Source of the DNA: Nocardia sp. alder85J | GTDB taxonomy: Bacteria; Actinomycetota; Actinomycetes; Mycobacteriales; Mycobacteriaceae | Length of the DNA stretch: 64,000 nucleotides | Direction of reading: 5' to 3' | NCBI RefSeq assembly: GCF_020176955.2 | Contig: NZ_JAIUCZ020000005.1 | Span: 620,001-684,000 of the forward strand | In this document: positions 16,815 to 25,096 of the stretch, piece after piece | Position numbering within the stretch: the stretch's first letter is position 1 | How the letters are laid out: each line of letters starts with the position of its first letter | Program-made: the position numbers and the translations under genes | The notes under the pieces: model-generated | The model's database searches: none | Seen by the model: only the letters and a program-made list of their open reading frames with translations | Told to the model about the DNA's origin: nothing

Positions 16815-17459
16815 TCACTTCCCGATCCGCGCGCTGATCTTGTCGGCCAGCATCGTCGTCGCGGCTCTGCCGTCCGCAGCCTCGCAGAAGGCCACTTGCA
16901 GTACGGTTTTCGTCACCAGCCGGGCCTGCCGGGAACAGACCCAGCCGTCACCGGCGTCCTCGGTGGCGCGCCAGCTCAGCGTCGCCGGTTGTGCGGTGTC
17001 GACGGTGTAGAGCCATTTCGTGGTGCCGTCGTCGTCGGTTCGTACCGCCGCCGGGCAACCCTGGATCCCAGCGGCCAAGGCCGTGAACACGGCATTCGCC
17101 GCGGCCGGGTCGGAGTAGACACCGACCACCTGGATCACCAGGTGCGCGCTGGTCCCGTCCTCCGCGGTCTTGGCGGCATAGGCCGTGTAGCCGGGGGTGT
17201 ATACCGCCCTGGTGCCCGGACCCACCGCAGTCGCACACGTCGGTGGGTCGGCGGACAGCGGCGCAGGTGGTTCTCCCGCGTTGTCGCTCGATGTCAGCGT
17301 GGTGCCGATGACACTGCTGACCTCATCGATGGTGAGCAGGTCCGCCTGCGCCGTCCCCGGCACGATGTCCGGCTGAGGTGCGCCGGTCACCCGGCTTGCA
17401 CACGCGGACACGAAAACCATTGTCGTCAGTGCCGAAAACCACCATCGTGACCTGTGCAT
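16815..17459 (-). CDS. PknH-like sensor-domain lipoprotein
   Basis: The 214-residue protein starts at ATG 17459 and has a lipoprotein signal (MHRSRWWFSALTTMVFVSAC, Cys20). The extracytoplasmic part (about 35-214) resembles the PknH-like extracellular sensor domain common in mycobacterial lipoproteins. It starts with a LLTIDEVSSVIGTTLTS segment and has conserved cysteines (CATAVG, CPAAV, WVCSRQ, VAFCEA) that could pair into two disulfides. It is the first gene of a three-gene unit, only three bases from the toxin gene, and may help export or anchor the toxin (inference). Confidence 0.7.
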   Translation of the reverse strand: MHRSRWWFSALTTMVFVSACASRVTGAPQPDIVPGTAQADLLTIDEVSSVIGTTLTSSDNAGEPPAPLSADPPTCATAVGPGTRAVYTPGYTAYAAKTAEDGTSAHLVIQVVGVYSDPAAANAVFTALAAGIQGCPAAVRTDDDGTTKWLYTVDTAQPATLSWRATEDAGDGWVCSRQARLVTKTVLQVAFCEAADGRAATTMLADKISARIGK

Positions 17460-17656
17460 CCGAGCCCCCGGATCGAACCCGATCCCGAGCACACGCTACG
17501 AAATCGGTCCTGTGATGCAGTGCGGTATCGATTCCATTGTGCCACAACGTCTGTTCGACATCGATCGAATTTCGTTGCCGCAGCGGACCGTCGGCGACTG
17601 CCGGTGTCGTGCAGCGTTGTCCGGGCGGCCCGGGACAACGGTGCCGGGGCCCGGCG

Positions 17657-18259
17657 TCACACCTGGACGCGATCCCCGCTCGCCGGACCGGCCGACGTGG
17701 CGATCAGGTCGTCCAGGAGGTGGCGGCCGTGGGGCCAAGGGCCGTGGCCCGAGGCTGGATTGAGGTGGCCGACGTCGCCGAGGTCGACGAGTCGGCTGCC
17801 CCAGGTTTCGGCCATGCCGGAGACTCGTCGCATCGACGCGAGCGGGTCGGTGGCGCTGGCGGCCACCACGGACGGGAACGGCAGGCGGCGGCGGGGAATC
17901 GGGTTCCAGCCGTGGGTGTTCAGGTCGACGAGGGTGGGATAGCCGGGGGGCAAGGGGGTTTCGAAGTCCGGTGGGGTGGCCAGCAGGGCCGCCTGGATCG
18001 GGCGGGTCGCATGGCATGCCCAGTGCACGGTGATCATGACGCCGGCGCTGTGGGCGACCAGGACCACGGGGCCGGTGATGTCGGTGAGGACCGCGTCGAG
18101 GGCGGCGACGCGGGTTGCGCGATCGAGGGTGCCGGGCTCCAGCGCGGGGACGATGCGCACCTTCTCGAGGGTGGTGGCGAGCAGGGTCTGCCAGTGGTCG
18201 TCGACGTGGTCGCGGAGTCCGGGGACGATGACGACGGTGGGGTTCGGGGAGGCGGACAT
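17657..18259 (-). CDS. RBBP9/YdeN-family serine hydrolase
   Basis: The 200-residue protein shows the short alpha/beta-hydrolase pattern of the RBBP9 family: VVIVPGLRDHVDDHWQTLL, the nucleophile elbow VLVAHSAGVMITVHWA, SDTDP-like ASATDPLASM, and a late LGDVGHLNPASGHGPW containing the catalytic histidine. These are small cytosolic esterases of unknown natural substrate. It is the last gene of the dioxygenase/BKACE operon, 70 bases behind its neighbour. The intergenic 17460-17656 upstream of the toxin unit shows no extra gene. Confidence 0.85.
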   Translation of the reverse strand: MSASPNPTVVIVPGLRDHVDDHWQTLLATTLEKVRIVPALEPGTLDRATRVAALDAVLTDITGPVVLVAHSAGVMITVHWACHATRPIQAALLATPPDFETPLPPGYPTLVDLNTHGWNPIPRRRLPFPSVVAASATDPLASMRRVSGMAETWGSRLVDLGDVGHLNPASGHGPWPHGRHLLDDLIATSAGPASGDRVQV

Positions 18260-18329
18260 GGTGCGCGGCAATTCCTTTCGCGGCCGGGGCGCGGGGGCGG
18301 GCGGGGGCGCCCGCCCGCCGGCGCCGGGG

Positions 18330-19382
18330 TCAGGCGTGGTGGGTGAATCCGACCTGGCCCGGTTTGCGGTTGGGGGCGAAGCCGTTGCGGGCGAGGGTTT
18401 CGTCGGCATCGCGGTAGTGCTCGTCCAGGCGGTAGATTCGGCGGGCCTCCTTGCCGGTGGCGACCTCGCGGCCGAGTTCGTCGGCAATCCGGACCAGTTG
18501 CCGGACCTGCTGGGCCGAGGTCATCTTCTCGCCCTTGCGGCCCCACAGGGTGTCCTCGTTGCCGCAGCGGGCGTGCAGGCCCATCGCGATGGCCATGGTG
18601 TTGACCGGCAGGCAGCTGCGCATGAGGGTTTCCAGCGTCAGCACGGCGCCGTCGGGGACGCGGCGGATGAACTCGATCATGTTGTAGGGGTTGGGGCCGT
18701 CGAAGCCGCCGCCGATGGCGACCCAGGTGAGCATGAGGGGGCCGGTGTAGTGGCCGCGCCGGATCAGCCGCTCCACCGTCTCCAGCTGCGGGATGCTCGA
18801 CAGCTGGAAATGCGGCTGGATTCCGTTGGCCTGCAAACGCTTCAGATGTTCCTGAACCCAGCCGGGGCCCGCGGGGACGTACATCTCCCGGTAGGCCTCG
18901 TACACCTCCGGACGTTCGAACGAGGTGCCCGCGATGTCGTCGTCGGTCATCAATTCGACGATGTTCATCTGGCTGGTGTTGATCGCGATCGTCACCTGAT
19001 CGGGTTTCGGGTCGAGTTCGGCCAGCATGTGCCGGGTGTCGTCCGACAGCCACTTGGCATCCGCCCCTTCGCCTTCGGGAGCGAAGGAGATGGATCCGCC
19101 GACCTGAAGAATCATCTCCGGCACGGCCTCGCGCAGCCGCCGCAGCAGTTCGTTGAACATCGACAGGCGCTTGGAACCCTTGCCGTCGAGCTCGCGCACG
19201 TGGATGTGCAGCACGGTGGCGCCGGCCTCGTAGCAGTCCACCGCCGCCTGGACGTGCTCGTCCATCGTCAGCGGCAGGTCCTCGCGGAAGTCGCCCGGTT
19301 CCCATTCCGGTCCGTAGGGGGCGACGGTGATGACCAGTTTCTCCTGGTTCTCCGGGAACAGCGCGTCGTCGTGGAAATGCAT
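18330..19382 (-). CDS. BKACE-family protein (DUF849, beta-keto acid cleavage enzyme)
   Basis: The 350-residue protein has the hallmarks of the DUF849 family founded by 3-keto-5-aminohexanoate cleavage enzyme: an opening VITVAPYGPEW, GATVLHIHVRELDGKGSKR with the zinc-binding HIH, LQVGGSISF, and a C-terminal AMGLHARCGNEDTLWGRKGE. BKACE enzymes condense a beta-keto acid with acetyl-CoA to release acetoacetate and a CoA thioester. Together with the TauD-like dioxygenase and quinone oxidoreductase it suggests side-chain degradation of an imported acid. Confidence 0.85.
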   Translation of the reverse strand: MHFHDDALFPENQEKLVITVAPYGPEWEPGDFREDLPLTMDEHVQAAVDCYEAGATVLHIHVRELDGKGSKRLSMFNELLRRLREAVPEMILQVGGSISFAPEGEGADAKWLSDDTRHMLAELDPKPDQVTIAINTSQMNIVELMTDDDIAGTSFERPEVYEAYREMYVPAGPGWVQEHLKRLQANGIQPHFQLSSIPQLETVERLIRRGHYTGPLMLTWVAIGGGFDGPNPYNMIEFIRRVPDGAVLTLETLMRSCLPVNTMAIAMGLHARCGNEDTLWGRKGEKMTSAQQVRQLVRIADELGREVATGKEARRIYRLDEHYRDADETLARNGFAPNRKPGQVGFTHHA

Positions 19383-19419
19383 GATGGTGCTCCGATTTCG
19401 GGGTGGATCGTGACTGTGT

Positions 19420-20268
19420 TCAGAACGGCTTGTCGCCGACGATGCCGGCGCGTTCCATCCGGCGGACCGCCGGCCAGTAGTCCTGGACGGCGTAGTGCTG
19501 GGTGCAGCGGTTGTCCCAGATCGCGAAGCTGTCGGGCGTCCACCGCCAGCGGACCTGGTACTCGGGTACGGCGGCCTGCCGGATCAGGTAGTGCAGCAGT
19601 TCGGCCGCGCCGGGGGCGTAGTCGAAGCCGAAACGCACCCGCTGCGGGGTGTGATAGTCGACGAAGTGCGTGGTGAACGAGTTGACGAACAGGACCTTCT
19701 CGCCGGTCTCCGGGTGGGTGCGCACCACCGGGTGCTCCGCGTCGGGGTAGCGGTCGTGCAGTTGATGCCGTTGCGCCACGGGCATGGCGGCGCCGAAGCT
19801 GGCCTCGATCGAGTGGCGGGCGTGCAGGCCCTCGAGCTGTTCCCGTACCGATTCGGGCAGCCGCCGATACGCCTCGGCCATGTTCACCCAGATCGTGTCG
19901 CCGCCGACCAGCGGGACCTGCACGGCGCGCAGCACCGAACCCAGGGGCGGGCATTCCCGCCAGGTCGCGTCGCAGTGGAAGGAGTTCTCGTAGTGCTCCG
20001 GGGCGCTGTCGAGGTCCTTGTAGATGCGGACCAGTCCCGGATTGTCGGGGTCGCTGCCGAGGACCGGATGATCCTCGAGCGGTCCGAAGCGCCGGGCCAG
20101 CGCGACGTGATCGGCCCGGGAAATCGGCTGATCGCGGACGAACAGCACCTGGTATTCCAGCAGCAGCGCGCGCAGTTCGGCGAACAACTCGTCGTCGTGC
20201 GCGACCCGGGCCAGGTCCACCTCGCGCAGTTCGGCGCCGATGTGGCAGGTCAGTGGCTGGACGTTCAC
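19420..20268 (-). CDS. TauD/TfdA-family alpha-ketoglutarate dioxygenase
   Basis: The 282-residue protein starts at a GTG overlapping the previous stop (GTGA). It has the iron-binding facial triad: His98 and Asp100 in ENSFHCDATW and the distal His258 in NRCTQHYAVQDYWP. A conserved arginine (RRMERAG) would bind alpha-ketoglutarate. Family members hydroxylate taurine, 2,4-D, alkyl sulfates or similar acids, leading to their cleavage. A substrate cannot be assigned. Confidence 0.88.
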   Translation of the reverse strand: MNVQPLTCHIGAELREVDLARVAHDDELFAELRALLLEYQVLFVRDQPISRADHVALARRFGPLEDHPVLGSDPDNPGLVRIYKDLDSAPEHYENSFHCDATWRECPPLGSVLRAVQVPLVGGDTIWVNMAEAYRRLPESVREQLEGLHARHSIEASFGAAMPVAQRHQLHDRYPDAEHPVVRTHPETGEKVLFVNSFTTHFVDYHTPQRVRFGFDYAPGAAELLHYLIRQAAVPEYQVRWRWTPDSFAIWDNRCTQHYAVQDYWPAVRRMERAGIVGDKPF

Positions 20269-21239
20269 AGCTGGAACACCGAGGAGCCGACGCTGGTCCC
20301 GGCTTCCAGCTCCCGATGCGCCTGCACGGCGTCGGGCAGTTCGTACCGCTGGTTGATCTCGATGTGGATCCGCCCGGCGCCGACGTGCCCGAACAGCTCG
20401 CCGGCCAGTTCGGCGCGCTCGGCGGGATCGACGATGTAGTCGGCCAGCGCGGGCCGGGTGACGAACACCGACCCCCGCATCGCCAGCCGCATCGCGTCGA
20501 TCGGCGGTACCGGACCGGAGGCGGTGCCGAAGCACACCAGCAGGCCACGCCGCGCCAGCGAGTCCAGCGACATGTCGAAGGTGGTCTTGCCGACGCTGTC
20601 GTAGGCGACCCGCACCCCGGCGCCGCCAGTGATCTCGCGCACCCGTTCGGGCACGTTCTCCCGGGTGTGGATCAGCACGTGGTCACAGCCGTGCGCGCGG
20701 GCGACGGCGGCCTTCTCGGGAGTGGACACGGTGCCGATGACGGTGAGCCCCAGCAGTTTCGCCCATTGCAGGAAGATCAGTCCGACACCGCCCGCGGCCG
20801 CGTGCAGCAGCACGGTGTCGCCGGGGTGCAGCGGATGGATCCGGCGCAGCAGATAGGCCGTGGTGAGCCCGCGCATCGTCATCGCGGCCGCAATGTCGAA
20901 GGCGATCGAGTCCGGCAGCCGGATCAGGTGCTCGGCAGACAGCACCCGCTCGGTGCTGTAGGCGCCCAGCGGACTGCCGGTGTAGGTCACCCGGTCACCC
21001 GGGGCGAACCCGGTGACGCCGGATCCGACCCGCTCGACCACCCCGGCCGCCTCCACACCCATGCCGGCGGGCAGCGGCGCCGGATACAGCCCGGTGCGGA
21101 AGTACGTGTCGGCGAAGTTCAACCCCACCGCCCCGTGCCGCACGCGGACCTCGCCCGCGCCCGGCTCACCGACCTCGGCCGGTTCCCAGCGCAGTACCTC
21201 CGGACCTCCGGTCCGATAGAAGCGGACAGCGTGTGCCAC
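20265..21239 (-). CDS. NADPH:quinone oxidoreductase (zeta-crystallin-like MDR)
   Basis: The 324-residue protein, started at GTG 21239, matches QOR-type medium-chain dehydrogenases without zinc ligands: VGLNFADTYFRTGLY, GVEAAGVVERVGSGV, PGDRVTY, LLHAAAGGVGLIFLQWAK for NADPH binding, and AYDSVGKTTFDMSL. It leads the operon that continues into tauD-like, BKACE and RBBP9-like genes. It is divergent from the AraC regulator. The block at 21271-21335 contains its likely promoter. Confidence 0.9.
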   Translation of the reverse strand: MAHAVRFYRTGGPEVLRWEPAEVGEPGAGEVRVRHGAVGLNFADTYFRTGLYPAPLPAGMGVEAAGVVERVGSGVTGFAPGDRVTYTGSPLGAYSTERVLSAEHLIRLPDSIAFDIAAAMTMRGLTTAYLLRRIHPLHPGDTVLLHAAAGGVGLIFLQWAKLLGLTVIGTVSTPEKAAVARAHGCDHVLIHTRENVPERVREITGGAGVRVAYDSVGKTTFDMSLDSLARRGLLVCFGTASGPVPPIDAMRLAMRGSVFVTRPALADYIVDPAERAELAGELFGHVGAGRIHIEINQRYELPDAVQAHRELEAGTSVGSSVFQL

Positions 21240-21270
21240 AGTGCATCTCCCATTCCGACTGCCGAGCGCC

Positions 21271-21335
21271 GCTCGATGTGATGAAACCAACGGTAGGAGG
21301 ATCGGGAACTCAGGGCTTATCCTGGAGGGACATAT
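21271..21335 (-). promoter_or_regulatory. AraC-type promoter block upstream of quinone oxidoreductase
   Basis: Read on the minus strand, a TACCGT -10 element (about 21290-21295) is preceded by GTCCCTCCAGGATAAGC overlapping the -35 position. That is the classical placement of a class II AraC activator site. The same arrangement, without gaps over about 60 bases, recurs at 24868-24933. A separate ACATATTTATGT palindrome (21330-21341) sits 22 bases before the araC-type ATG. Confidence 0.6.
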
Positions 21336-21362
21336 TTATGTTCCTTTGGGGAAGGGTGGTCG

Positions 21363-22364
21363 ATGAAACCGCTGGCGCGCTACGCCGCACTGAGCAACTA
21401 CGTCGAACTCGGCCACTCGCTGGGCCTGGACCCCGCCCGGCTGGTCCGCGAGGCGGGTCTCGACCCGGCCGGACTGAGCCTGCAGGACCGGTGGGTCCCG
21501 GCCGCCGCCATCACCGAACTGCTCGAACGGTCGGCCGCCGAATCCGGTCACGAGGACTTCGGGCTGCGCCTGGCGGAACTGCGCCGATTCTCCAGCCTCG
21601 GCCCGTTGAGCCTGATCATCCGGGAGGAACCCGACCTGCGCAGCGGCCTCGGGATGATGGCCCGGCACGAGCACGCCTACAACGAGGCGCTGCGCATCCG
21701 GATCGTCGAACGCAACGGCATCGCCACCGTCCGGCTCGCGCTCGACACCGGCCACCCCGGCGGCATCCGGCAATCCATCGAATTCGCCGTCGGCGTCCTG
21801 CACGGCATCGTGCGGGCCTTCCTCGGGCCCACGTGGCGGCCGGTGGAGACCGCGTTCACCCACACCGCCCCGCAGGATCGCGCCACCCACCACCGATTGT
21901 TCGGTCCCACTGTGAAATTCGGTCGGGACTACAACGGGATCGCCCTGTACACCACCGATCTCGACCGGCCCAACACCGGCTCGGATCCGCAGCTGCGTTC
22001 CTATACCCAGCGCCTGCTCACCGAGTTGGGGGCCCATCGCGACGCGACCACCGCCGACCGGGTCCGCGAACTCGTCGAACTGCTGCTGCCCACCGGCCGC
22101 TGTTCCATCGAGCAGGTCGCGCGCAGCCTCGGCGTCGACCGGCGCACCGTGCACCGCCGGCTGGCCGCGGAAGGCGAGACCTTCACCTCGATTCTCGACG
22201 CGACGCGCGCCGAACTGGCCCGGCACGTCGTCGCCAACCGCCACCACACCCTCACCGAAGTGGCCGACATGCTCGGCTTCTCCACCCCGGGCAACTTCAC
22301 CCGCTGGTTCCGTAACCACTACGGATGCAGCCCGACCCAATGGCGCCGCACGCAGCCGTCCTGA
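21363..22364 (+). CDS. AraC-family regulator (OruR/VirF-like, arabinose-binding-domain group)
   Basis: The 333-residue protein starts ARYAALSNYVELGHSLGLDP, the usual opening of the N-terminal arabinose_bd domain (DUF4106-like) of this AraC subgroup, with GPLSLIIREEPDLRSGL in the middle. It ends with a double HTH (about 235-330: RSLGVDRRTVHRRLAAEG, EVADMLGFSTPGNFTRWFRNHYGCSP). It is divergent from the dioxygenase operon and probably activates it on binding a pathway compound. Confidence 0.9.
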   Translation: MKPLARYAALSNYVELGHSLGLDPARLVREAGLDPAGLSLQDRWVPAAAITELLERSAAESGHEDFGLRLAELRRFSSLGPLSLIIREEPDLRSGLGMMARHEHAYNEALRIRIVERNGIATVRLALDTGHPGGIRQSIEFAVGVLHGIVRAFLGPTWRPVETAFTHTAPQDRATHHRLFGPTVKFGRDYNGIALYTTDLDRPNTGSDPQLRSYTQRLLTELGAHRDATTADRVRELVELLLPTGRCSIEQVARSLGVDRRTVHRRLAAEGETFTSILDATRAELARHVVANRHHTLTEVADMLGFSTPGNFTRWFRNHYGCSPTQWRRTQPS

Positions 22365-22376
22365 CCCGGACATACG

Positions 22377-22413
22377 CCGAATCGGTATGGCACACAACGC
22401 CATACCGATTCGG
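22377..22413. terminator. Bidirectional hairpin terminator
   Basis: Perfect 15-base arms (CCGAATCGGTATGGC and its complement) flank a seven-base loop. The hairpin lies between the convergent ends of the AraC regulator (22364) and the secreted protein (22435). Confidence 0.85.
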
Positions 22414-22434
22414 GGAGCACCGCGGGTGCGCGAT

Positions 22435-23217
22435 CTACCGCAGGGCCGGTACCGGCGGCGCGGCCGGATCGACGCAGGTGGGTGCGGGCAGCGGGCACGG
22501 CGTCAGCACCGTGGAGAAGTACTGGATCGCCGAGAAGAGCATGATCGGGCCGCCGGCCAGCACGGTTCCCGCCATCGACCCGACCGCGCCGAGCGTCGCC
22601 ACCCCCAGGACGCAGCCGGCGACGGTGGCGCCGACGAACGGCACCAGCAGGGCGATGACGGGGCTGGACATCGCCGCACCGGCGGCGGCCCCGACCAGGC
22701 AGCCGACCCCGCCGCCGAGGACGGCGCCCAGCACCGCGCTGACCGCGACCCCGATCGCCGCGCGTTGCGCGAAGACGCCGAGCGCCTGTCCGTCCCGGGG
22801 AGTGAAGGATTCGGCCACCTGCGCGGCGGCGCGGTCCACGGTCACGATCTCGTCGGCGGTGACGGGCCGGACCGGACGGGGATCGTCCGTCGACAGAGTC
22901 AGGATCGCGGTACCACGATCCCGGAGACGAGCGGTGATCGGGTGGGCGACGTCGTCGACGCGGTAGCCGAGTGGCACGGCCGCCACCGGCTCGTCGGCGC
23001 GGTCGGTGAGGACCAGCTGGTCACCGACGATCGTCAGGGCGCCGTCCGTGGTGGCGACGACCGCCGCATCGCCGTCCCGGGTGACGGTGTAGTGCACCGC
23101 GGCCGGGTCGTCGCCGTGCGGCGAGGGTGCTGCCGTCGCCGTCGCGGCGGTGACGGTGAGCGCGGCTGCGGCGACGATCGCCGCGCCCAGGTGCTGGTGG
23201 AACATGATTTTCCTCAT
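22435..23217 (-). CDS. Secreted/membrane protein, DUF8020-like
   Basis: The 260-residue protein starts MRKIMFHQHLGAAIVAAAA with a signal peptide cleaved near ATATAAPSP. A domain of about 90 residues (VHYTVTRDGDAAVVATTDGALTIVGDQ ... VPLGYRVDDVAHPITARLRD) is followed by a glycine-rich hydrophobic region (about 150-235) with several potential membrane segments. This layout resembles the DUF8020 proteins that occur in many copies in Nocardia (recall). Function is unknown. Its ATG lies 41 bases downstream of the MFS gene's stop, so the two may be co-transcribed. Confidence 0.7.
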   Translation of the reverse strand: MRKIMFHQHLGAAIVAAAALTVTAATATAAPSPHGDDPAAVHYTVTRDGDAAVVATTDGALTIVGDQLVLTDRADEPVAAVPLGYRVDDVAHPITARLRDRGTAILTLSTDDPRPVRPVTADEIVTVDRAAAQVAESFTPRDGQALGVFAQRAAIGVAVSAVLGAVLGGGVGCLVGAAAGAAMSSPVIALLVPFVGATVAGCVLGVATLGAVGSMAGTVLAGGPIMLFSAIQYFSTVLTPCPLPAPTCVDPAAPPVPALR

Positions 23218-23258
23218 CGTTGTCGTGCGGCAGATATGGTGTGCGGCAGTATTTTTCG

Positions 23259-24593
23259 TCAGGCCACCGCAGCGGCGCAGACCGGTCCGGCAGCGGCGGT
23301 CACACCTCGTCCGCGCGCATGCAGTCGGCTGCCCGCGTAAAGCAGTACGACGGCGGCGAGGTAGGACAGCGGGGCCAGTCGCAGCGCGGCCGCCAGGCCG
23401 AGGTGATCGGCGAGGACGCCGACCACGAAGGGGCCCAGCGCCAGGCCGAGCAGGCTGTTGGCCAGGGTGAGGGTGCCCATTGCCGAAGCGCGTACCGACG
23501 GGTGGACGAGGTTGGCGACCATGGCGGCGGTGGGGCCGGAGGATCCGCCGGAGAACCAGGCGCCGATGCCGATCAGGATCAGTTGCGGCGCACCGGGTCC
23601 CAGCGCGAAACCGGTGCCCAGGCAGAGCAGTGCGAGCAGGCAGAACACGATCGCCGCGTACCACTTGCGGACCGGGTTCACCCGGCCGACGCGGTCGGCG
23701 ACGATGCCGCAGCACACCATGCCCGCACCGACGAGCAGCATGAACAGCGCCGCGCGCCCGGCCGCCCTACCCGGCGCCAGATGGTAGTAGCGGTTGAAGA
23801 AACTCGGGGTCCACGACAGCAGTACCGCCGCGGTGAACAGTTGCAGGCCGCCGCCGAGATAGGCGCACAGCACGGCCGGATTCGTGAACAGGGTCGAGAT
23901 CGGCGCGCGGGACGACGCGGGCTCCGGGGCGACGGTTCCCGGACGGATGGCGGCATGCGCGGCCAGCTCCTTCTCACCGACCAGCACACGGAACAGCAGG
24001 GCCAGCGCCAGCCCGGTCACGGCCATCACCGCGAACGCCCATCGCCAGCCGAAATGCGTGGCGACCAGCCCGCCGAACCAGACGCCGAGCACCGATCCGA
24101 ACGAGCCGCCGGCCATGAACGCACCGCTGAGCGTGGCGTGCAGGCGGGGCGCGAACACCCCGAGGACGACGGCGATTCCGACACTGCCGTAGGCGGCCTC
24201 GCCGACACCCACGACGAACCGGGCGCCGAGCATCTGCGAATAACCGGTCGCGACCGCACAGACCAGGGTGGCGATACTCCACAGCACGGCCATCAGCACC
24301 AGGCTGCGCACCCGGCCCCAGCGATCCGCGAGCAGCGACAACGGCAGGGTGAGCAGGCCGACCATCAACGCCACCGCGCTGCTGAGCGAGGCGAGTTTCG
24401 AATCCGACAGTCCCCATTCGGTTTTCAGATACGGGAAGACGGCGCTGAGGACCTGGCGGGACATGTAGTCGGCCAGCAGCAGCCCGAAGGCCAGCAGGTA
24501 GACCACCCAGGGGAACCATCTCGATCTCGGCGGACGCGGCGGCGCGACGAGATCGGCGGGTCGGCCGGCAGACGCGGTGGTGTGCAACTGCAT
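23259..24593 (-). CDS. Major facilitator superfamily transporter
   Basis: This 444-residue protein with about 12 transmembrane helices starts at ATG 24593 behind TAGGAG. It carries the MFS loop 2-3 motif in LADRWGRVRSLVLMAVLWS, the VGVGEAAYGSVG segment on helix 5, and the second-half equivalent VADRVGRVNPVRKW. The LADYMSRQVLSAVFPYLKTEWGLSD opening is typical of the ACS/hexuronate-phthalate type of organic-anion symporters. It probably imports an organic acid for the AraC-controlled pathway, as its promoter region resembles that of the quinone oxidoreductase operon. Confidence 0.88.
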   Translation of the reverse strand: MQLHTTASAGRPADLVAPPRPPRSRWFPWVVYLLAFGLLLADYMSRQVLSAVFPYLKTEWGLSDSKLASLSSAVALMVGLLTLPLSLLADRWGRVRSLVLMAVLWSIATLVCAVATGYSQMLGARFVVGVGEAAYGSVGIAVVLGVFAPRLHATLSGAFMAGGSFGSVLGVWFGGLVATHFGWRWAFAVMAVTGLALALLFRVLVGEKELAAHAAIRPGTVAPEPASSRAPISTLFTNPAVLCAYLGGGLQLFTAAVLLSWTPSFFNRYYHLAPGRAAGRAALFMLLVGAGMVCCGIVADRVGRVNPVRKWYAAIVFCLLALLCLGTGFALGPGAPQLILIGIGAWFSGGSSGPTAAMVANLVHPSVRASAMGTLTLANSLLGLALGPFVVGVLADHLGLAAALRLAPLSYLAAVVLLYAGSRLHARGRGVTAAAGPVCAAAVA

Positions 24594-24867
24594 TGGTGCT
24601 CCTACACGATTCGGCGAACGGCGCGGACGCACCGCTCGCCGGAACCGACAGGCGGGCGCGGGAAACGGCACGAGCGCGCGCGAGCCCGCCTGGTCGGCTC
24701 GAACATTGTTCAGAGGGAAGGGTTTCCGTCACGAACCGGTGCCCGCCGCAGGCGCGGTGCCGCGGGCCCGCCGGCGGTGACGACGGTGGTTACCGGATAC
24801 GAGCGGTCCGGAGCCGGCCGAGTTGGGTGCGCCCACCGATCACGGCGTCCTCCTCGGTGCTGGACCG

Positions 24868-24933
24868 CTCGATGTGATGGAGACAACAGTAAGCAGTGCA
24901 CACCACGCCTGCTTATCCCTGCGGGACGCACAT
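24868..24933 (-). promoter_or_regulatory. Second copy of the AraC-type promoter block
   Basis: This block aligns without gaps to 21271-21335: the same GCTCGATGTGATG start, a TACTGT -10 element on the minus strand (about 24887-24892), and GTCCCGCAGGGATAAGC at the -35 position. The nearest gene it could drive is the MFS transporter, about 285 bases downstream. That leaves an unusually long leader, or a lost gene in between (24594-24867 holds no convincing open frame). Confidence 0.5.
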
Positions 24934-24971
24934 CTTCTCATTTTGGGACCCGCGGCGGCCGCCGCCCGTGC

Positions 24972-25078
24972 TCACGACGCGGAGAAGGCGGACATGGCGG
25001 CAAGCAGTTCCCGCACCTCCGCCGAGGTGAACACCGCGTTCGGGTAGACCTGCACGGCACCGTCGCCGACGGCGAAGC
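24972..25078 (-). pseudogene. Remnant of the immunity-gene 3' end
   Basis: Read on the minus strand this stretch encodes FAVGDGAVQVYPNAVF, then TSAEVRELL and a stop. The intact immunity-like gene at 14980-15879 has IAVGDGAVQVYPNEVF, then TPAEVGELF. The DNA is close to identical over about 65 bases. There is no start codon and no upstream homologous sequence, so this is a 3' fragment left by duplication or recombination. Confidence 0.75.
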
Positions 25079-25096
25079 GGCACCTCCCGACAGGAA

